A DNA stretch of 64,000 nt. It comes from Metallyticus violacea (taxonomy: Eukaryota > Arthropoda > Insecta > Mantodea > Metallyticidae). The position numbers and the translations under genes are program-made. The notes below the pieces were generated by a model, which saw nothing but the letters and a program-made list of their open reading frames with translations, searched no databases and was not told the DNA's origin. Within the stretch, counting starts at the first letter, position 1; each line of letters opens with the position of its first letter. The DNA lies in assembly GCA_030762175.1 (NCBI GenBank), contig CM060830.1, positions 48,950,001-49,014,000 of the forward strand, written 5' to 3'. Shown in pieces: positions 46,691 through 58,362 of this stretch.

Positions 46691-48814
46691 TAAGTCAAGT
46701 AAGTTAAGCCCAGGTCACTTAGGCGAATGTTGGGATGGATATTTACTTTCCACGAGTTTTCCTGTCCCCCATTCCCTCACATTTCATTTCCTTATTCATC
46801 ATTTCACGGTTGCAAGGTCAGGCGATGTGAGTTGACGGTGAGCGGTGTGCAGCGATGGAATTGCTCATTGTCTGTTTAGCATGACAGGCTTCACTTCCTT
46901 GGAAGGAGATTATAAAAAAGAAAATGTATCTGGAAACGTTAGAAACCACGTGCATCCACACCTTCCGCCATCATTTCACCCCTTCCTCCCAAGGTTCAAT
47001 GGAATACAAAAGAACTTCTTTGCGATTCTCTTTCAAAAATTCTCCTTCCCTCCCACCTAATCCTAATTCCTTGGTTTTCTTAGAATTATTTAAAATATAT
47101 ATATATATATATATATCACCTAACGTGTTTTATAATAACATTATAATAAAAAGATATATTAAAATGCAGTCTAAGTAAACCTTAAGCAAGTACTCTTTTA
47201 CACTGAAGTTGTTCATTTTTATTTGAAAGTCTAGACTCATAAATGAGTTTGCTTGCAAAACAAAGAATAGAAGAAAAAGATGTTTTATGCATTTTAACAA
47301 AAGAGAGACTGCAATGTAATGGTAAGAACAATGAGTGTTATAAATTACTATGAAATTAACAGTGTAGTAATATTTTTCATTATTTAAATTGTTTAAAGAA
47401 AAGAAAATACTGCATCTTTTTATAAGCTATTTATATTGAAATAATGATTCCCAAATTGCGAAAGAATATTTACTAATAGTAAATACTATTTCACATTACA
47501 TGGTTTTTGGAATGTTAATATTTCTTAAAAAAATATCCTTAGAAGTGTTCAGCACTTATATTTTTTACAATGATTTCTGAATATATTCCTGCAATATATT
47601 TTCGTTTGCTTTATAAGTAAGTCATAAAACACATTTAGTAGGAATAAAAAAACCTTCACGAATCCTTTTAGCCTTAAATTCCTTGTCATCTTTCACTTGT
47701 TTGTAATCTTCGTCTATAAACGCTTCTATGGAAACTTTACATATCTTATTAAAGTCAAGTATTTTGTTCTATATTTGTGCTCAGTCCCATTTTATACTTT
47801 CATTTTTTCTACTCATATATTGTAATTTTTAATTTTTGCAAACAAAATTGTAATGGTAATGGAATTGCAACTAATAGCATACTTGTAACCTGATTTTCTG
47901 ACGGTTTGACGAAGGAGCGGGCTTTATGGATGCAACTTTTATCACCTTTACCCAACGTTTCCATATTGTACAATACGCCCGCATATTAGCAAGTCTGTGT
48001 TAGAATGATACTTTAACATGTCTTCTAGTACTGAAAATGACTTCTGTACTAATTACTTTATATGCGGGCAAACATTTTTTGTCATCAGAGGCGGACTGTC
48101 TAACTAGGGCAAAATAAAAACAAATTTCATTTGAAGAAAAAGAAAACAGACTTAAGAATGGACATAACTGACTCTTGGAGGTCACATGAGCAATCATATA
48201 TCACCCTCCACATGTTCGTTTAAGTTATTAGTAGCCAGTGTCTTATTTTTTAATATCTACCCTTCTCATTCCTTCACTTTAAAATTGCAAGTGGAAGTAA
48301 GCCAGGATAACATTTGGCATTTTTACCTACGGAACTTTTTACTGCTTTAAATTGCTATTAATATCGTTCATGTTACTGAAATTCTGATAACAGATAAATG
48401 CGAAACCTTTGTTATCTGAACCCTAGTACTAAAACTAGAAATTTGAAATAATGAACCAAATAAATAATACCCTTTTTAATATATCTCCCACACTAAATAA
48501 CGAGCTGAAAAAAGATGCTCATCAATATCAGAAACTGAGATAAAATTAAAGCCAATTTTTACTAGTGAAAACTGCGATTTTAACAGAAAATATTTAAAAA
48601 TAACTTACAGACAAAACATTTTATGTACAAGATATGTATTAACTAATAGAAAATATAATTAAAATGATAATACTTGTTTGTCATTATTTTGAACCCCTGC
48701 TGCTTCAACGTTTAACACGGCTGCCTTGTAGATGACTTTAGTTATAAATCTTGTCCGCTTACGAGGTGTTTTGCGTCTCGGCACTATACGACTTCGCTTC
48801 CTAAGATGTGTGTA
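46691..48814. other. AT-rich intron DNA with a (TA)n run
   Basis: A (TA)n run lies at 47095-47116. 46740-46860 loosely resembles the body of SINE family C near 57740-57840. No gene recognised. Confidence 0.45.
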
Positions 48815-49800
48815 CAAGGGTCGTTCGGAAATGATTTACGATACTACTTTTTGTACCTTATTTATTATGCAAAATGGCTAAAAACAAATTGGATCTCTCA
48901 ATATACTCCTTACTAACGTTGTCATCTTCCTGGTATACTTTATTATGGGTTACCAAAACAATTGTATGGGAGTACTATGCCGTAGACAGCTGCATAAATT
49001 TCCTCCTAGGTGCAGACAGCGAATGCTTTCGAATAACGCATGTGGAGCGAGAGTGAGTGTATATGGTAGATGGGACACAAGAATGAACCCCAGTGGTGTC
49101 AACTTTGCGGTCGTAGTGTTGCTAGTGGAGAGCCCTTCCCCTTTCGTTGAGAATCCTGCATCTAAGCCTCGTAAAATCTCGGAGTACACTTCTCTGATGA
49201 CAGTCGTTCCTTGAGGCAATCTGTACATTAGCGGAATTCCTGATGTGTCCCAAAAGACGACGATCATCTGCTTACCCGCAGATGGTGCAATACGAAAATT
49301 TTTGGACCAGGGACTCCCTGAATGTTTCTATTGCATGGATTGGACTTTCTTCTCTAGTGTGTAGTAGAGATGCCATGACTGGTCACCAGTAACTAACTTC
49401 TCCAAAAAGCCTATTCGTTATGCATTTCCAGTAGCCGACGACCGACTTAAACCTTTTGTTCTTCGGTGGCTGTGTCGAGAATAGTGGAGCGTGCGAACAC
49501 CTTTTTCATATTCAAATGGTCGTGAATTATGGTCCGCAGAGTTGTGTGTTCTGACATTCCAGTTCATAAAGGTCATGTGGTTATCAGCCATAATCAATTC
49601 AGACACAATGTTCCTGGGAGACACGAACAGTACCCAAATTCTTGTATATAGGTTTCCTGCCGCTGGTGAACCCATTGACCCAAATGCAAACAGTCTTCTG
49701 TTAAACGCCTATGAATTTCTGCGGTTGACGTCTTCCTTTCACAAAAGGCGCGTGCGAGCCACGTTTGTCCAAGTTTTTCTTTACTTGACAACTAATGATA
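48815..49800 (-). pseudogene. Mariner relic, same family as 32094-33000
   Basis: The left terminal repeat is ACAAGGGTCGTTCGGAAATG at 48815. On the minus strand: ARAFCERKTSTAEIHRRLTE near 49750 (N-terminal helix-turn-helix), GFLEKLVTGDQSW near 49400 (first catalytic Asp), GSPWSKNFRIAPSAGKQ, then MIVVFWDTSGIPLMYRLPQG at 49267 onward. The second Asp block is unreadable and the third is changed to a TLTLAPHALF-like sequence. A right terminal repeat is not visible, so it may be truncated there. Confidence 0.83.
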
Positions 49801-49944
49801 CACCACTTTGCGGCGGAATTTGAAGACTACCGAGCTCCGTGATTGGTTCGCCAGCATCAGCCGCCATTTTGGGACTGATGTCCGAGTGTTGTGTCTGTGC
49901 TTATAAGGAGAACATTTTTAAGTTTTTATTTTAATTTAGTTAAT

Positions 49945-50022
49945 GTGCCTGGATGTTGTGCATTTGGTTGTACAACTCAAGGAAAGAAAGGCGTTAAGTT
50001 AAATCGCTTTCAAGGCTTAATA
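49945..50022 (+). pseudogene. THAP-domain-like N-terminal fragment
   Basis: This frame reads VPGCCAFGCTTQGKKGVKLN, then RFQGLI and a stop. THAP zinc fingers begin Met-Pro-x-Cys with a second Cys four to five residues on, and a Lys-rich K.(H/N)RFP stretch, which this resembles. The Met is Val here and no donor site follows the RF(P) position. Upstream at 49851-49930 is a GATTGG (reverse CCAAT) box and GCCGCCATTTTGG, promoter-like words. It could be a dead first exon, a processed fragment or a THAP-containing transposase remnant. Short, so moderate confidence at best. Confidence 0.4.
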
Positions 50023-51130
50023 TGACATGTAAACTGCATGCAAAATAACTTATGTAATGTAATAAATCACTTGTCAACATGGCTATGTTGTATTTAATAC
50101 TAAGTGTATTATGCTTACAATATTATTACTGTATAATCTGGGTTTATTCTCGAATACATTTGCCATAGCTTCCAAAAAGTATACGAATGTATGTAATTTG
50201 TGAAGCTGTTATGAATTTTTTACATAAAAATAGTTACTATAGTCATGTAGTTCATTTGCAATGCCACTATTGCAGAAAAACTAATTTAAAAAATACAATA
50301 TGCTACTGTAAGATAACTAAATGCACGTTCATAATTGGAAGAAAAGAAATAGAAAATGCAGTTCTATGGAGTATGAATAGTTTAATTTTTCAGGCATATC
50401 ATTTAGTTCTTTCTTGTTTTCACATACCAATTAAAATATAGATTTCTGGTTGTCATAGTCATTCTCATTGAGCAGAGAAAAGTTAAACTATATAAAGTTT
50501 TTGTTCTAAATTGAATCTGGCGGAAGCCCTCTAAGCCCTATAATTCTTATAATTCATTCTTAACTGACAAGATAACTGTAGGCCTTATACGGTTTATGTC
50601 AACACTGATATAATAAAATGTATCACTGCAAATAAGTTAAACAGTGAATAGCAAAAAAAAAAAAAAAATGAGAAATTCTTATTTTAAGTTTCACGTGTTA
50701 AAAGGATGAAACTAGTTAGGCCTACGTTTAATATTGCGATTTCTGTTTTAACCGATGACAGCCTTTTCCTCTGCCGGCAAATGACCCGTCATTGGCCGCT
50801 GAGTTCGGATGAGGTAGTACGTGAAAGTGCAGTAACTATAACTGACAGTCTCAAAAGTCTGCATTTTCTGTCTGACGTAGGTCTTCTAATGAAAAAGAAG
50901 AACATGAGCAGACACAGAAGGTGTCATTCAACAGTATAACACAAATATTTTAGGAATTAACTGTATGACAATCGAGTAAAACAACAGAAACTTAACACGT
51001 AGTCTTATGGGAGTTAGAGACGGTTGGGCCCAAAACAAAGTGCGTACATACTTGTATAATAAAGAGCGTTACTACACACACCTTGCAAGCGCCATCTAGC
51101 GTCTGCATAGCGTACTATAGTAGAGGAAAA
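50023..51130. other. Unassigned intron DNA
   Basis: No gene or classified repeat recognised. An A-run lies at 50651-50667. Confidence 0.45.
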
Positions 51131-51390
51131 ATTAATTTGTGATTGACACTTGGGCCATATTTATGCCGGCGACTCAGCTGGCGAGAGGCTCGTCCAACCA
51201 TGTAACAAAAACAAATTATCGTCAGCGCAACAGTTGCGGGTTAGAAATTTTGATATTACCCGATAGCGGCGCGTTTTCAAATATGTGCACTGGTATAATT
51301 TCTCGTACACAAGTATTTTATTAAGAGTAGTGGTTGTGCGTTGTAACATTCATTAAACCAAAGTGATTCTGTAGGATTTTTATTTATCAG
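51131..51390 (-). repeat. Dispersed repeat of unknown class (partner 10636-10880)
   Basis: Reverse-complement partner of 10636-10880, sharing CAGCTGGCGAGAGGCTCGTC at 51177-51196 exactly, plus weaker blocks on both sides. A short related segment (CCAATCACAAAGTAATTTCTC) recurs at 51781. Confidence 0.7.
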
Positions 51391-52244
51391 AGCTGCACAT
51401 ATTCCTAAGCGTACCCTTCGTTTTTCATACACATTACTTCGTGTCAATGCATCCAAGTCCAGCTCATGATTTCTACCGCTAGATGACACTACGCAAGTTC
51501 CGCTGTAGTTGATGTAAAATTGCCACCGTTACGTTAATTTTGAAACCATTACTGAGGAAAATATTTAGATAAAATGTTCAATTATGTAAGAACATGTTAG
51601 TTTTTGCCATGCATGTAAAAATATATACTATTCCAAGGATAAATATGCAGTGTAAAATATGTATTTAATCATAGAGGAGAAGAAGAAGTTGATGATCTTT
51701 GAGTGCAGCCGGTGAAGACGGATAGCGAATGACGAGATGTGGCAACAGCGTACTGGCAAGGCTACATGGTAATAGAAACGCCAATCACAAAGTAATTTCT
51801 CCCCTAGTATAGTCCTTCGAAAGGACTATCCCATAGATTGCATGGCATTGCTAAAACACCACTATTGTAAATGATTGGTTGATGTAAAATTTGCCTTCTT
51901 GCTGGGCAAATGTAGCCAGCATCAAGAAAGCAATAATATTTTTCCTACTTTTGCATTGAATTGTTCATATTTACTAGCAATGTGTACATTTATCAAGCCA
52001 GTGCTGTAGATGTTGATACGTATAATTAAGTCAGTTTTTCCTCTAAACGTCTATAGAACATTGCTTCCAACATAATTTTGTTTAAATCAAGGTTACTTTC
52101 AGTTAAATATTTGTGAAAACACCGAATAAAAATTACTAAGGTGTAATAAAAATTCAGTGGAAGATACCCAATGAAAGTTTTATAATGTGAACAGAAATTC
52201 AGGACTGACGTTTTTAGAATAAGTAGACGTATTTCTCAGACTTG
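51391..52244. other. Unassigned intron DNA
   Basis: No gene recognised. TAGTCCTTCGAAAGGACTAT at 51810-51829 is a near-perfect palindrome of unknown meaning. Confidence 0.5.
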
Positions 52245-52560
52245 TAGGCTGTGGTCCAATGGTTTGGAGAAATCCTCCGACACTGCCAGAGTCTGGATCT
52301 GGCATTTTTCCAGGACATGTCCACTGCATCTATGTCCGCATCTTCCTCACGTATAAAGAAAAATCCTTTGCTCTAGAGTCAACGGTGTTGTCTTCTCGAA
52401 TTAATATAATATGCAGTTAGACAAGAAGGGAACAAGTTTAGAAACTGACGTTCAAATACATGACAAAGGGTGTAAACTGAGTTGAAGTACGCGTAAAAAC
52501 CTACCTCAATGGACAAGATTTATAACTAAAGTTCTATATTTAGTAATAAAATGCGATTAT
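52245..52560 (+). mobile_element. SINE-like repeat, family D
   Basis: Begins with GCTGTGGTCCAATGGTTTGG, an A-box-like tRNA start, followed by a body with CTTTGCTCTAGAGTCAACGG and ending near GGACAAGATTTATAACTAAA. The two latter blocks recur around 7075 and 7225. The B box is poor. Ends are approximate. Confidence 0.55.
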
Positions 52561-53090
52561 CATATAATTTTAAGAAATATAAACCTAAAAATAAATAAAA
52601 TAAATTGCGTTAGTAAGTAAAGATATATCATAATTCACAGAAAACTACAACTGAGAATGAAAAGAATTTAAATGCTACAAGTACCTAAAAGTCTTTACTA
52701 TAATAACAAATGCATTTTAAATCATTAAAGACCGGTTGTATAAAGAGTTAACTTGAGTTTAGGACACAAAATTAACAGTCAGTTATAGTTAACTTGGAGT
52801 TTTGGTTGTATAACCTCAAATTAAATCTAACTCGCAAAATTGCACAATTTAAAGCATTAACTAGAGTTTAGTGATGGTTAAATAAAACATTTCCGAGAGT
52901 ACAGAACCATAACAGCTTCATTTATAAATAAAATGGTGAGGCATGTTTATTTTAATTTCATTTAGGTAAATTTTCTTCTATGCTCCACTTTTCATTTCCG
53001 CGTAATAGCAACAGATAAGAGTTGCGTTCAATTGAGGTTATAGGCTAACCTTACAAGCGGTATATTGTACATATTTCTTTACAGATATCC
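52561..53090. other. AT-rich DNA upstream of the HARBI1 relic
   Basis: 52730-52800 has GGTTGTATAAAGAGTTAACT and later a partial repeat of GGTTGTATAA. It could be the left end of the Harbinger element, but I could not find a matching right end. Confidence 0.35.
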
Positions 53091-53470
53091 GATTATTTCA
53101 ACATTTCATGAATTTCAACGAACTCCTCGTGTATTTCATGAGAGAAATAATCCGTTTCTAGAACTGAAAGACAAACAAATCAAAATCCCATTTTGCTTTG
53201 CAAAAGATGTCGAAGAGCTGGGAAGATATTACGTCCCCGATTACAATCACAAACTAGGTGGAGTCATGCTTTGAATTCGATATTTATGATATTAACTTTA
53301 AGGTTCTATGCGACAGGGAAATTGTATATAGTTATTGGAGATATATTCAAAGTGGAAGGAGGAACGGCCAGTAGAGGAGGATGTAAGGAAAACGACGCTG
53401 GGCTTCTATAACATTCGAAACTTTCCTGGAGTTTTACGTGCTATAGACTGCACACACCATACACATTATA
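53091..53470 (+). pseudogene. HARBI1-like nuclease (PIF/Harbinger), N-terminal part
   Basis: Blocks across two frames: RVFHERNNPFLELKDKQ, then PFCFAKDVEELGRYYVPDYNHK at about 53120-53260. The next is LRFYATGKLYIVIGDIFKVE at about 53295-53355, equivalent to the family's LRFYATG.Q..VGD.FGVS. Then FPGVLRAIDCTHHTHY reaches 53470, where IDCTH carries the first catalytic Asp. A pyrimidine tract and AG (TTTCTTTACAG) end at 53084, possibly an old splice acceptor. The gene is frameshifted and is cut at 53470 by the mariner. HARBI1-like proteins are transposase-derived nucleases about 350 aa long; the rest lies after the mariner. Confidence 0.85.
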
Positions 53471-54751
53471 TGAGGGTAGGTTCATAAGTTTCCGGCCTCC
53501 CCGATAAGGATTATCGCCTTCACTAAACCCTTATCTGGTGTTATACCTTAATCTGTTAAGTAATTAATAGCAGCTGTAACTTCCGCTCCGCTGTGTTCAG
53601 TTCAAATACAGCTGCATAAAGAAGACTATCTGTGGGAGATTGTGACCAGTTCAAAACGGAGTATCCAGTTGTTATTAAGTTCTTCACAAAAGAGACTTAC
53701 TCCAAACGAAATGAAACAGCGATTGGACGGTATATATGGGGAAGCACCCCCCTCATATTCTACCGTAAAAGAATGGACCAAAGTTTTTCGAATGGGTACA
53801 GAATGCATTGAAGACGGAAAGCGTGCAGGTCGGCCCTTGGAGGTGTTTATTCTTGAAAACATCGCTCTTGTGGAAGGAGAAATTATGGAAGACCGGCGGG
53901 TCAAAGTTACAGAAATACCAACAAGGTTGTGCCTTTCTAAAACAACAGTCCTTCGATTTATTTATGAACATTTAAACATGAATAAGGTTAGTGCAAGATG
54001 GGTGCCTAGACTTCTTTCCTCAGTCCAAAAGCAGCAACGAGTCATCTGTGGTCAGGATTTTTGGAGCTCTGCCATGGCAACGAGAGAGAAATTCTGCAAA
54101 CCATTGTTACAGGAGATGAAGCTATGGTCCTCTTCTATGATCCCTTATCCAAAAGAGAATCAATGGGGTAGCGTAAACCTGGCGAAGCACCGCCTCTAAA
54201 GGCCAAGGTCATTCAGCCAACCATGAAGATCATGGCCACTATCTTTTGGGACTGTGAAGGAATACTCTTTTGACTTCAAGGAGAGGAACACCACAGTAAA
54301 TGGGGAGTACTATGCTGGCCTACTGCACAGACTACGTGCTTCCATCAAAGAGAAAAGGCGAGAAAAGCTGAGTGGTGGTGTGCTCCTTCACGACAACGCG
54401 CCTGTGCACACAGCTCTTGTTGCAAAGGAAGCTGTGAAGAAATGTGGCTTCAAGGAGATCGACCATGCACCCTACAACCCAGATTTAGCTCCCAGCGACT
54501 ATTTCCTCTTCTCAAAACTCAAGAAGGACCTTCAAGGAATGAAATTTAAGTGTGACGATGAGTGATGGATGCTGTTTATGCCCATTTTGCAGACAAGACT
54601 TCTGACTTTTGGGGTAGGGATTGAAAGTTAATTCAAAGATGTGAGAAGTATATTGCAATAAGTGTTAACTATATTGAAAAGTGAAATATAGGCTTTTATC
54701 TTTATCATACCTAAAAAATGGTTAGATCGCAAATTTATGGACCTACTCTCG
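53471..54751 (+). mobile_element. Mariner (DD34D) element, 1,281 bp, complete ends
   Basis: TIRs TGAGGGTAGGTTCATAAGTT at 53471 and the matching inverted end at 54751 are flanked by TA at 53469-53470 and 54752-54753. The transposase spans 53642-54565 with at least three frameshifts. Visible blocks: LTPNEMKQRLDGIYGEAPPS, VKVTEIPTRLCLSKTTVLRF (helix-turn-helix), ARWVPRLL (linker motif), IVTGDEAMVLFYDP in another frame (first Asp), IMATIFWDCEGILF, LLHDNAPVHT (second Asp) and YNPDLAPSDYFLF (third Asp, 34 residues later). The C-terminus is stopped at 54565. Inactive as it stands but the best-preserved of three relatives here. Confidence 0.96.
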
Positions 54752-54753
54752 TA

Positions 54754-54803
54754 TCACCTGGGAATAATAATACAGAAGTCTTCAGAATAGAATTATATAC
54801 TCT
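54754..54803 (+). pseudogene. HARBI1-like nuclease, continuation after the mariner
   Basis: Directly after the TA, the sequence reads SPGNNNTEVFRIE, corresponding to the PGGNNAEVFRNRK block that follows GAIDCTHI in HARBI1-like proteins. This shows the mariner inserted into this gene. Beyond about 54800 similarity fades. Confidence 0.8.
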
Positions 54804-55429
54804 TTGGCAATTTTCCCCCATGTATGTTTTTAATCCTTAAATGAGATCGATTTTTTTCCCTATTATTCTATTATATTTTAGTACCAGATCAATAATAATA
54901 TTCTTCTTACGCTTGCTAAAGCCGGTTACACTCTCTTCGACTTTTCCTTATTCATATTTAAATACATATAAAGAAAAAAAAACAGCATGCATAGGAGGCG
55001 GGAAAAGTGAATAGTTATTGATTTTCTCTGGTTGAACAGTTGAACATTAACTCGCTCTAGACACGAATTTCCCTACAATTTTGCGATGTTGAAAAAGGTT
55101 TGACAGTTATTGCAAACTCAAGCTTATGTAGTCTACGGTTATTTTTATGCAATAGAAATGATGACCAGCCTCTGGTTACTTTTTAAATTACAGATAAAGT
55201 ATTTTACAGTTGGCACCTTTTATACAATTGGGTGTATGTGCAATAAAATCTCTAAGGCACAGCCCAAAAATTTCCGGCTTGACTATGTTAGGTAGGTGGT
55301 ATCATTTATCAAGGTAATTCCCTTTACTTCAATGCATTTCTAACACCTCTGCTTTAACTTTCCTTTGCCCCTAAAAATAAAGTCCGAAACTTGAACATTT
55401 ACTGAAAAATAGTGCCTTTCAACCTATTA
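54804..55429. other. Unassigned intron DNA
   Basis: No gene recognised. Confidence 0.45.
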
Positions 55430-56762
55430 TTATTATTATTCAAGAATCTCCGCCTTTTCGGTTTTGTCATCAGCAGTATGTGGACTGCTGAGTTGTCTGC
55501 AACAAAAAATTTCCACTCAGCATTCCAAGCCTCTTTTCCTTGATGACATTGTCAATAGATGCAGTAGCTCAGCATAGTGTTACCCAGTCTCCGTTGTTTT
55601 CCTTTCAACACGAAATATGAAGTCTATAGTCACAATTCCTCTGCAAACCCCAAAATTTGTCACCATGATCTTCTTCGTGGCTGTTTGACTTTGACCTTTC
55701 TAAGGGGTACTTCAACCTTCTTCCGCCAATCTATTGATTCCGTTTTTGACAGAGAATCATAATATAGGACCAGTTTCGTCAACTATGATGATGGGTTCCA
55801 ATACTGCTCTCTCGTTATCACAACAAAGGCTCAAAAACTTCTGATAACATTCCACTCGCAATTTCATTTGAGTTGCTGAAAGAATTTGGGACACTATCTG
55901 GTACTGGCCTTGAGCATTGCAAAATTACGTTGAAGAAGTATGCGAAGCAGTTATTTTAGAAACATCCAACCTTGCAGCTCGTTCTTTTGTGTTCAAACAG
56001 CTGTCGTTCACAGCATCTTTGGGAGGTGTTTTCTCTTGTCAACCCATCTTCTGGACTGCCCTCATGTGGTCAATCCTGGGGATCTAGTGGTACTTGCCTT
56101 GTAGATCTAAGATCGCGGTTCAATCCGGACAAGGGTCTATGCGTTTTTTCGGGCGTACAAAATCCAGAGTATGGCTTTCTTCATTAAAGCCGTGGATCCA
56201 GACGACTTACAGCACGTAAAGGCAAGTTATTGGCCGTTTCACTCTCTGAATTGAATGGGACGCTGATTACCTAAGATTTAAAAAGCGTCCTAAATAAACA
56301 AAATAAATAAAAGCCTCGCCTAGATCATCTTCAAGGTCCTTTCTTCCCAAAAGAATTAGTTTTGACCGCTTCTTCACATTTATTTTTCTCACGCAAAATA
56401 ACTTGTATTAAAAACACGTTTGTTTGAAATAATTTTTCATTTGACGATCAGGAAAAAAAAATTTACTTCAAGTAAACTAGATAAATGGGACATCCTGTAT
56501 AAAAAATAAGCTTCCCCATACACACCGAGGCATTTTAATATCACTGGGTGAAATTTCTTCTTTTGTTAAAAATTTAATCGCTGCTCTGTATTCATTTTGT
56601 ATAATGCATCATTTCTGACTTAAAGGAGATTTTCGAAAAAAAAAAATGAATGAAGTGGCCGAAAAAATGCAGCGTTTACACTTCTGTAACATGTGAATGT
56701 CAGGTAGTCTGGGCATAGTAGCAATAAATCATGTCAGGCTGGAAACTTAAGAACCGTGCCTC
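55430..56762 (-). pseudogene. Mariner relic, same family as 53471-54751
   Basis: The right end at 56733-56762 carries the inverted equivalent of GGTTCTTAAGTTTCCAGCC, close to GGTTCATAAGTTTCCGGCC of the 53471 copy. On the minus strand: QNEYRAAIKFLTKEEISPSD near 56600 (N-terminus), a KDLEDDLGEAF-like block near 56330, and DNSAVHILLMTKPKRR near 55470, equivalent to DNAPVHTALVAKEAVKK. The left end is not clear. A SINE at 56068-56311 sits inside it. Confidence 0.83.
56068..56311 (+). mobile_element. SINE family A (copy 7), nested and diverged
   Basis: Recognisable from GATCTAGTGGTACTTGCCTT, GATCGCGGTTCAATCC, GTTTTTTCGGGCGTACAAAA, and the end AATGGGACGCTGATTACCTA. Several internal deletions. It is inserted in the minus-strand mariner relic. 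Confidence 0.88.
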
Positions 56763-56846
56763 TTAAGAATGACATTTTATAGTCTTAATATATCAACATC
56801 AAGTGTCAAAAGGGATGACCTACATTTACGTTATTGATTAATAACC

Positions 56847-56893
56847 ACCTGTGGTGCCTCAGCAGTAAAAACTGGCGTTAAACACTATTCCAA
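56847..56893 (+). mobile_element. SINE family B, 3' end only
   Basis: Contains just CCACCTGTGGTGCCTCAGCA and GTAAAAACTGGCGTTAAACA followed by CTATTCC. It is a strongly 5'-truncated copy. Confidence 0.82.
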
Positions 56894-57532
56894 AACATTT
56901 ATTAATAAGATCCATATTTCTTACATGCCCTGTCTCTTCTGCAAATCAAAACTGTGTGTTCTTACATTGGTTTATATTTATTTCCCCTCTTTCCTCTTCT
57001 TATTCTTCGAATTTCAGTTTAGATATTCGCCACTATTACTAATTGCTGGTAACACTGCCATTGAATCATTTTTTTTTTTTTTCAGAGAAACTTAATATTT
57101 GTAAATATTGCACACGAGAAAAAATGCACGATTTTAAATCAAATTTTTATCTGTAGAATGTGTGCATTAAATTTTCACCTTTGCAGTCCGCCACTGCCCA
57201 TTGCTGAAAGCAATGAAAAGACCTTGATGTGACATGACGTAATTGCATGGTTTGACGTCCTCTAAGTGCGCGAGAGACGGGACTTACTTTTTATTCTCAT
57301 TATGACAAGTGACGATCACTCCCAACATTCATCTTTATCGGCAGTAATTGACAAGGGTGAAATATATTAAAAAAGGAGTTAATTGAATGTGAACGTTTAT
57401 TAAAATGACCTTCTTGATTCGTTGATGGTTTTGCTTGAACCTTTATAGTTCTAACCACTGCAGTTTCCTTTGTTTGCCCTATTCATGAACCTATTTCCTG
57501 CAAGTTTTAATGTCCATGCCTTTTATTAAAAT
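56894..57532. other. Unassigned intron DNA
   Basis: No gene or classified repeat recognised. Confidence 0.45.
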
Positions 57533-57960
57533 CGGTCTTAGTGGTTTGGGGGTAACGCCCTTTCTTCTGAACTCAACATTCGCAGGTTCAAACCTGGTCA
57601 GGTCGATAGGTTTTGAGGAACAAAGTCGCGGGTTTCTAGTAGTGGATTTTCGGATTAACGGGGTGGCTCAGGCGGTAACGCTTTGAACTCCCCGGTTTAA
57701 ATCCCTTGCGGGCCGGCCATTTTGTCCTGTTTTTTTTTTTTCATGATTTTTCCTAGTTGCTTATGCAAATACTCCAACATTTATCATATTCCCTATTTTC
57801 TGTTACATGGTCAAAGCGAGATGAGTTGGTGCGGTGTGACGGTGACTTGCGCTGTGAAACTGTTTCTGCCGCGGCGTATGGTACGGAAACGACCCTTCTG
57901 AGGGGCTAGAACTCCATGCAGGGGAATTCACCAGTTTGCGCTCTATCTTGAAACAAGGAC
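57533..57960 (+). mobile_element. Two adjacent tRNA-like heads (SINE A-like then SINE C)
   Basis: 57533-57650 has CTTTCTTCTGAACTCAACAT with B box GGTTCAAACCTGGTCAGG and a shortened body like family A. 57651-57730 has GGGGTGGCTCAGGCGGTAAC with a B box CGGTTTAAATCCC, then the family C body. Either one SINE inserted next to the other or a dimeric SINE formed. Confidence 0.6.
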
Positions 57961-58362
57961 CCCCATGTTCACCGCCTATGGGACCTGGTTCCACGGGTCT
58001 CTTTCACCTCCCCGAGTTTTCTCAACTGAAGGCATAGGCACAAACGGCCATGTCGTCTCGTTCATATATAGAAAGTTAACGAGTGTTTCTTGTACAACCT
58101 CACATGTTAGTGCAGCCTACTTAATAAAAAGTAACACTTTTATATTATCCGTTCGGTCATCAAATTGCATTACCTTTTGTTTAGGAAAGGGGGTAGGAAT
58201 TACTTTCAAAAATATTAATTTAATAAACAATCGGGAGCCTTAATCATTGGAAATTACTGGCGCATGCGAAAATTCTAGTGTTGTACAGCTTAATTGATAA
58301 ATCATTATGGTCTGGAATATTTTAAAATGTATGTTATATGAATGAACTTTTTGTTTTTTCAG
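57961..58362. other. Intron DNA leading to exon 2
   Basis: No repeat recognised after about 58050. It ends in the pyrimidine-rich acceptor TTTTTGTTTTTTCAG. Confidence 0.55.

Larger units (their letters stand above)
38316..58362 (+). other. Intron 1 of the NPC2-like gene (20,047 bp)
   Basis: Starts GTAAGAC and ends TTTTTTCAG. The reading frame is kept across it (phase 1). It is filled with transposon relics listed separately. The size assumes no unseen small exon in between; none is needed, since the residues on both sides join into a normal ML N-terminus. Confidence 0.8.
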
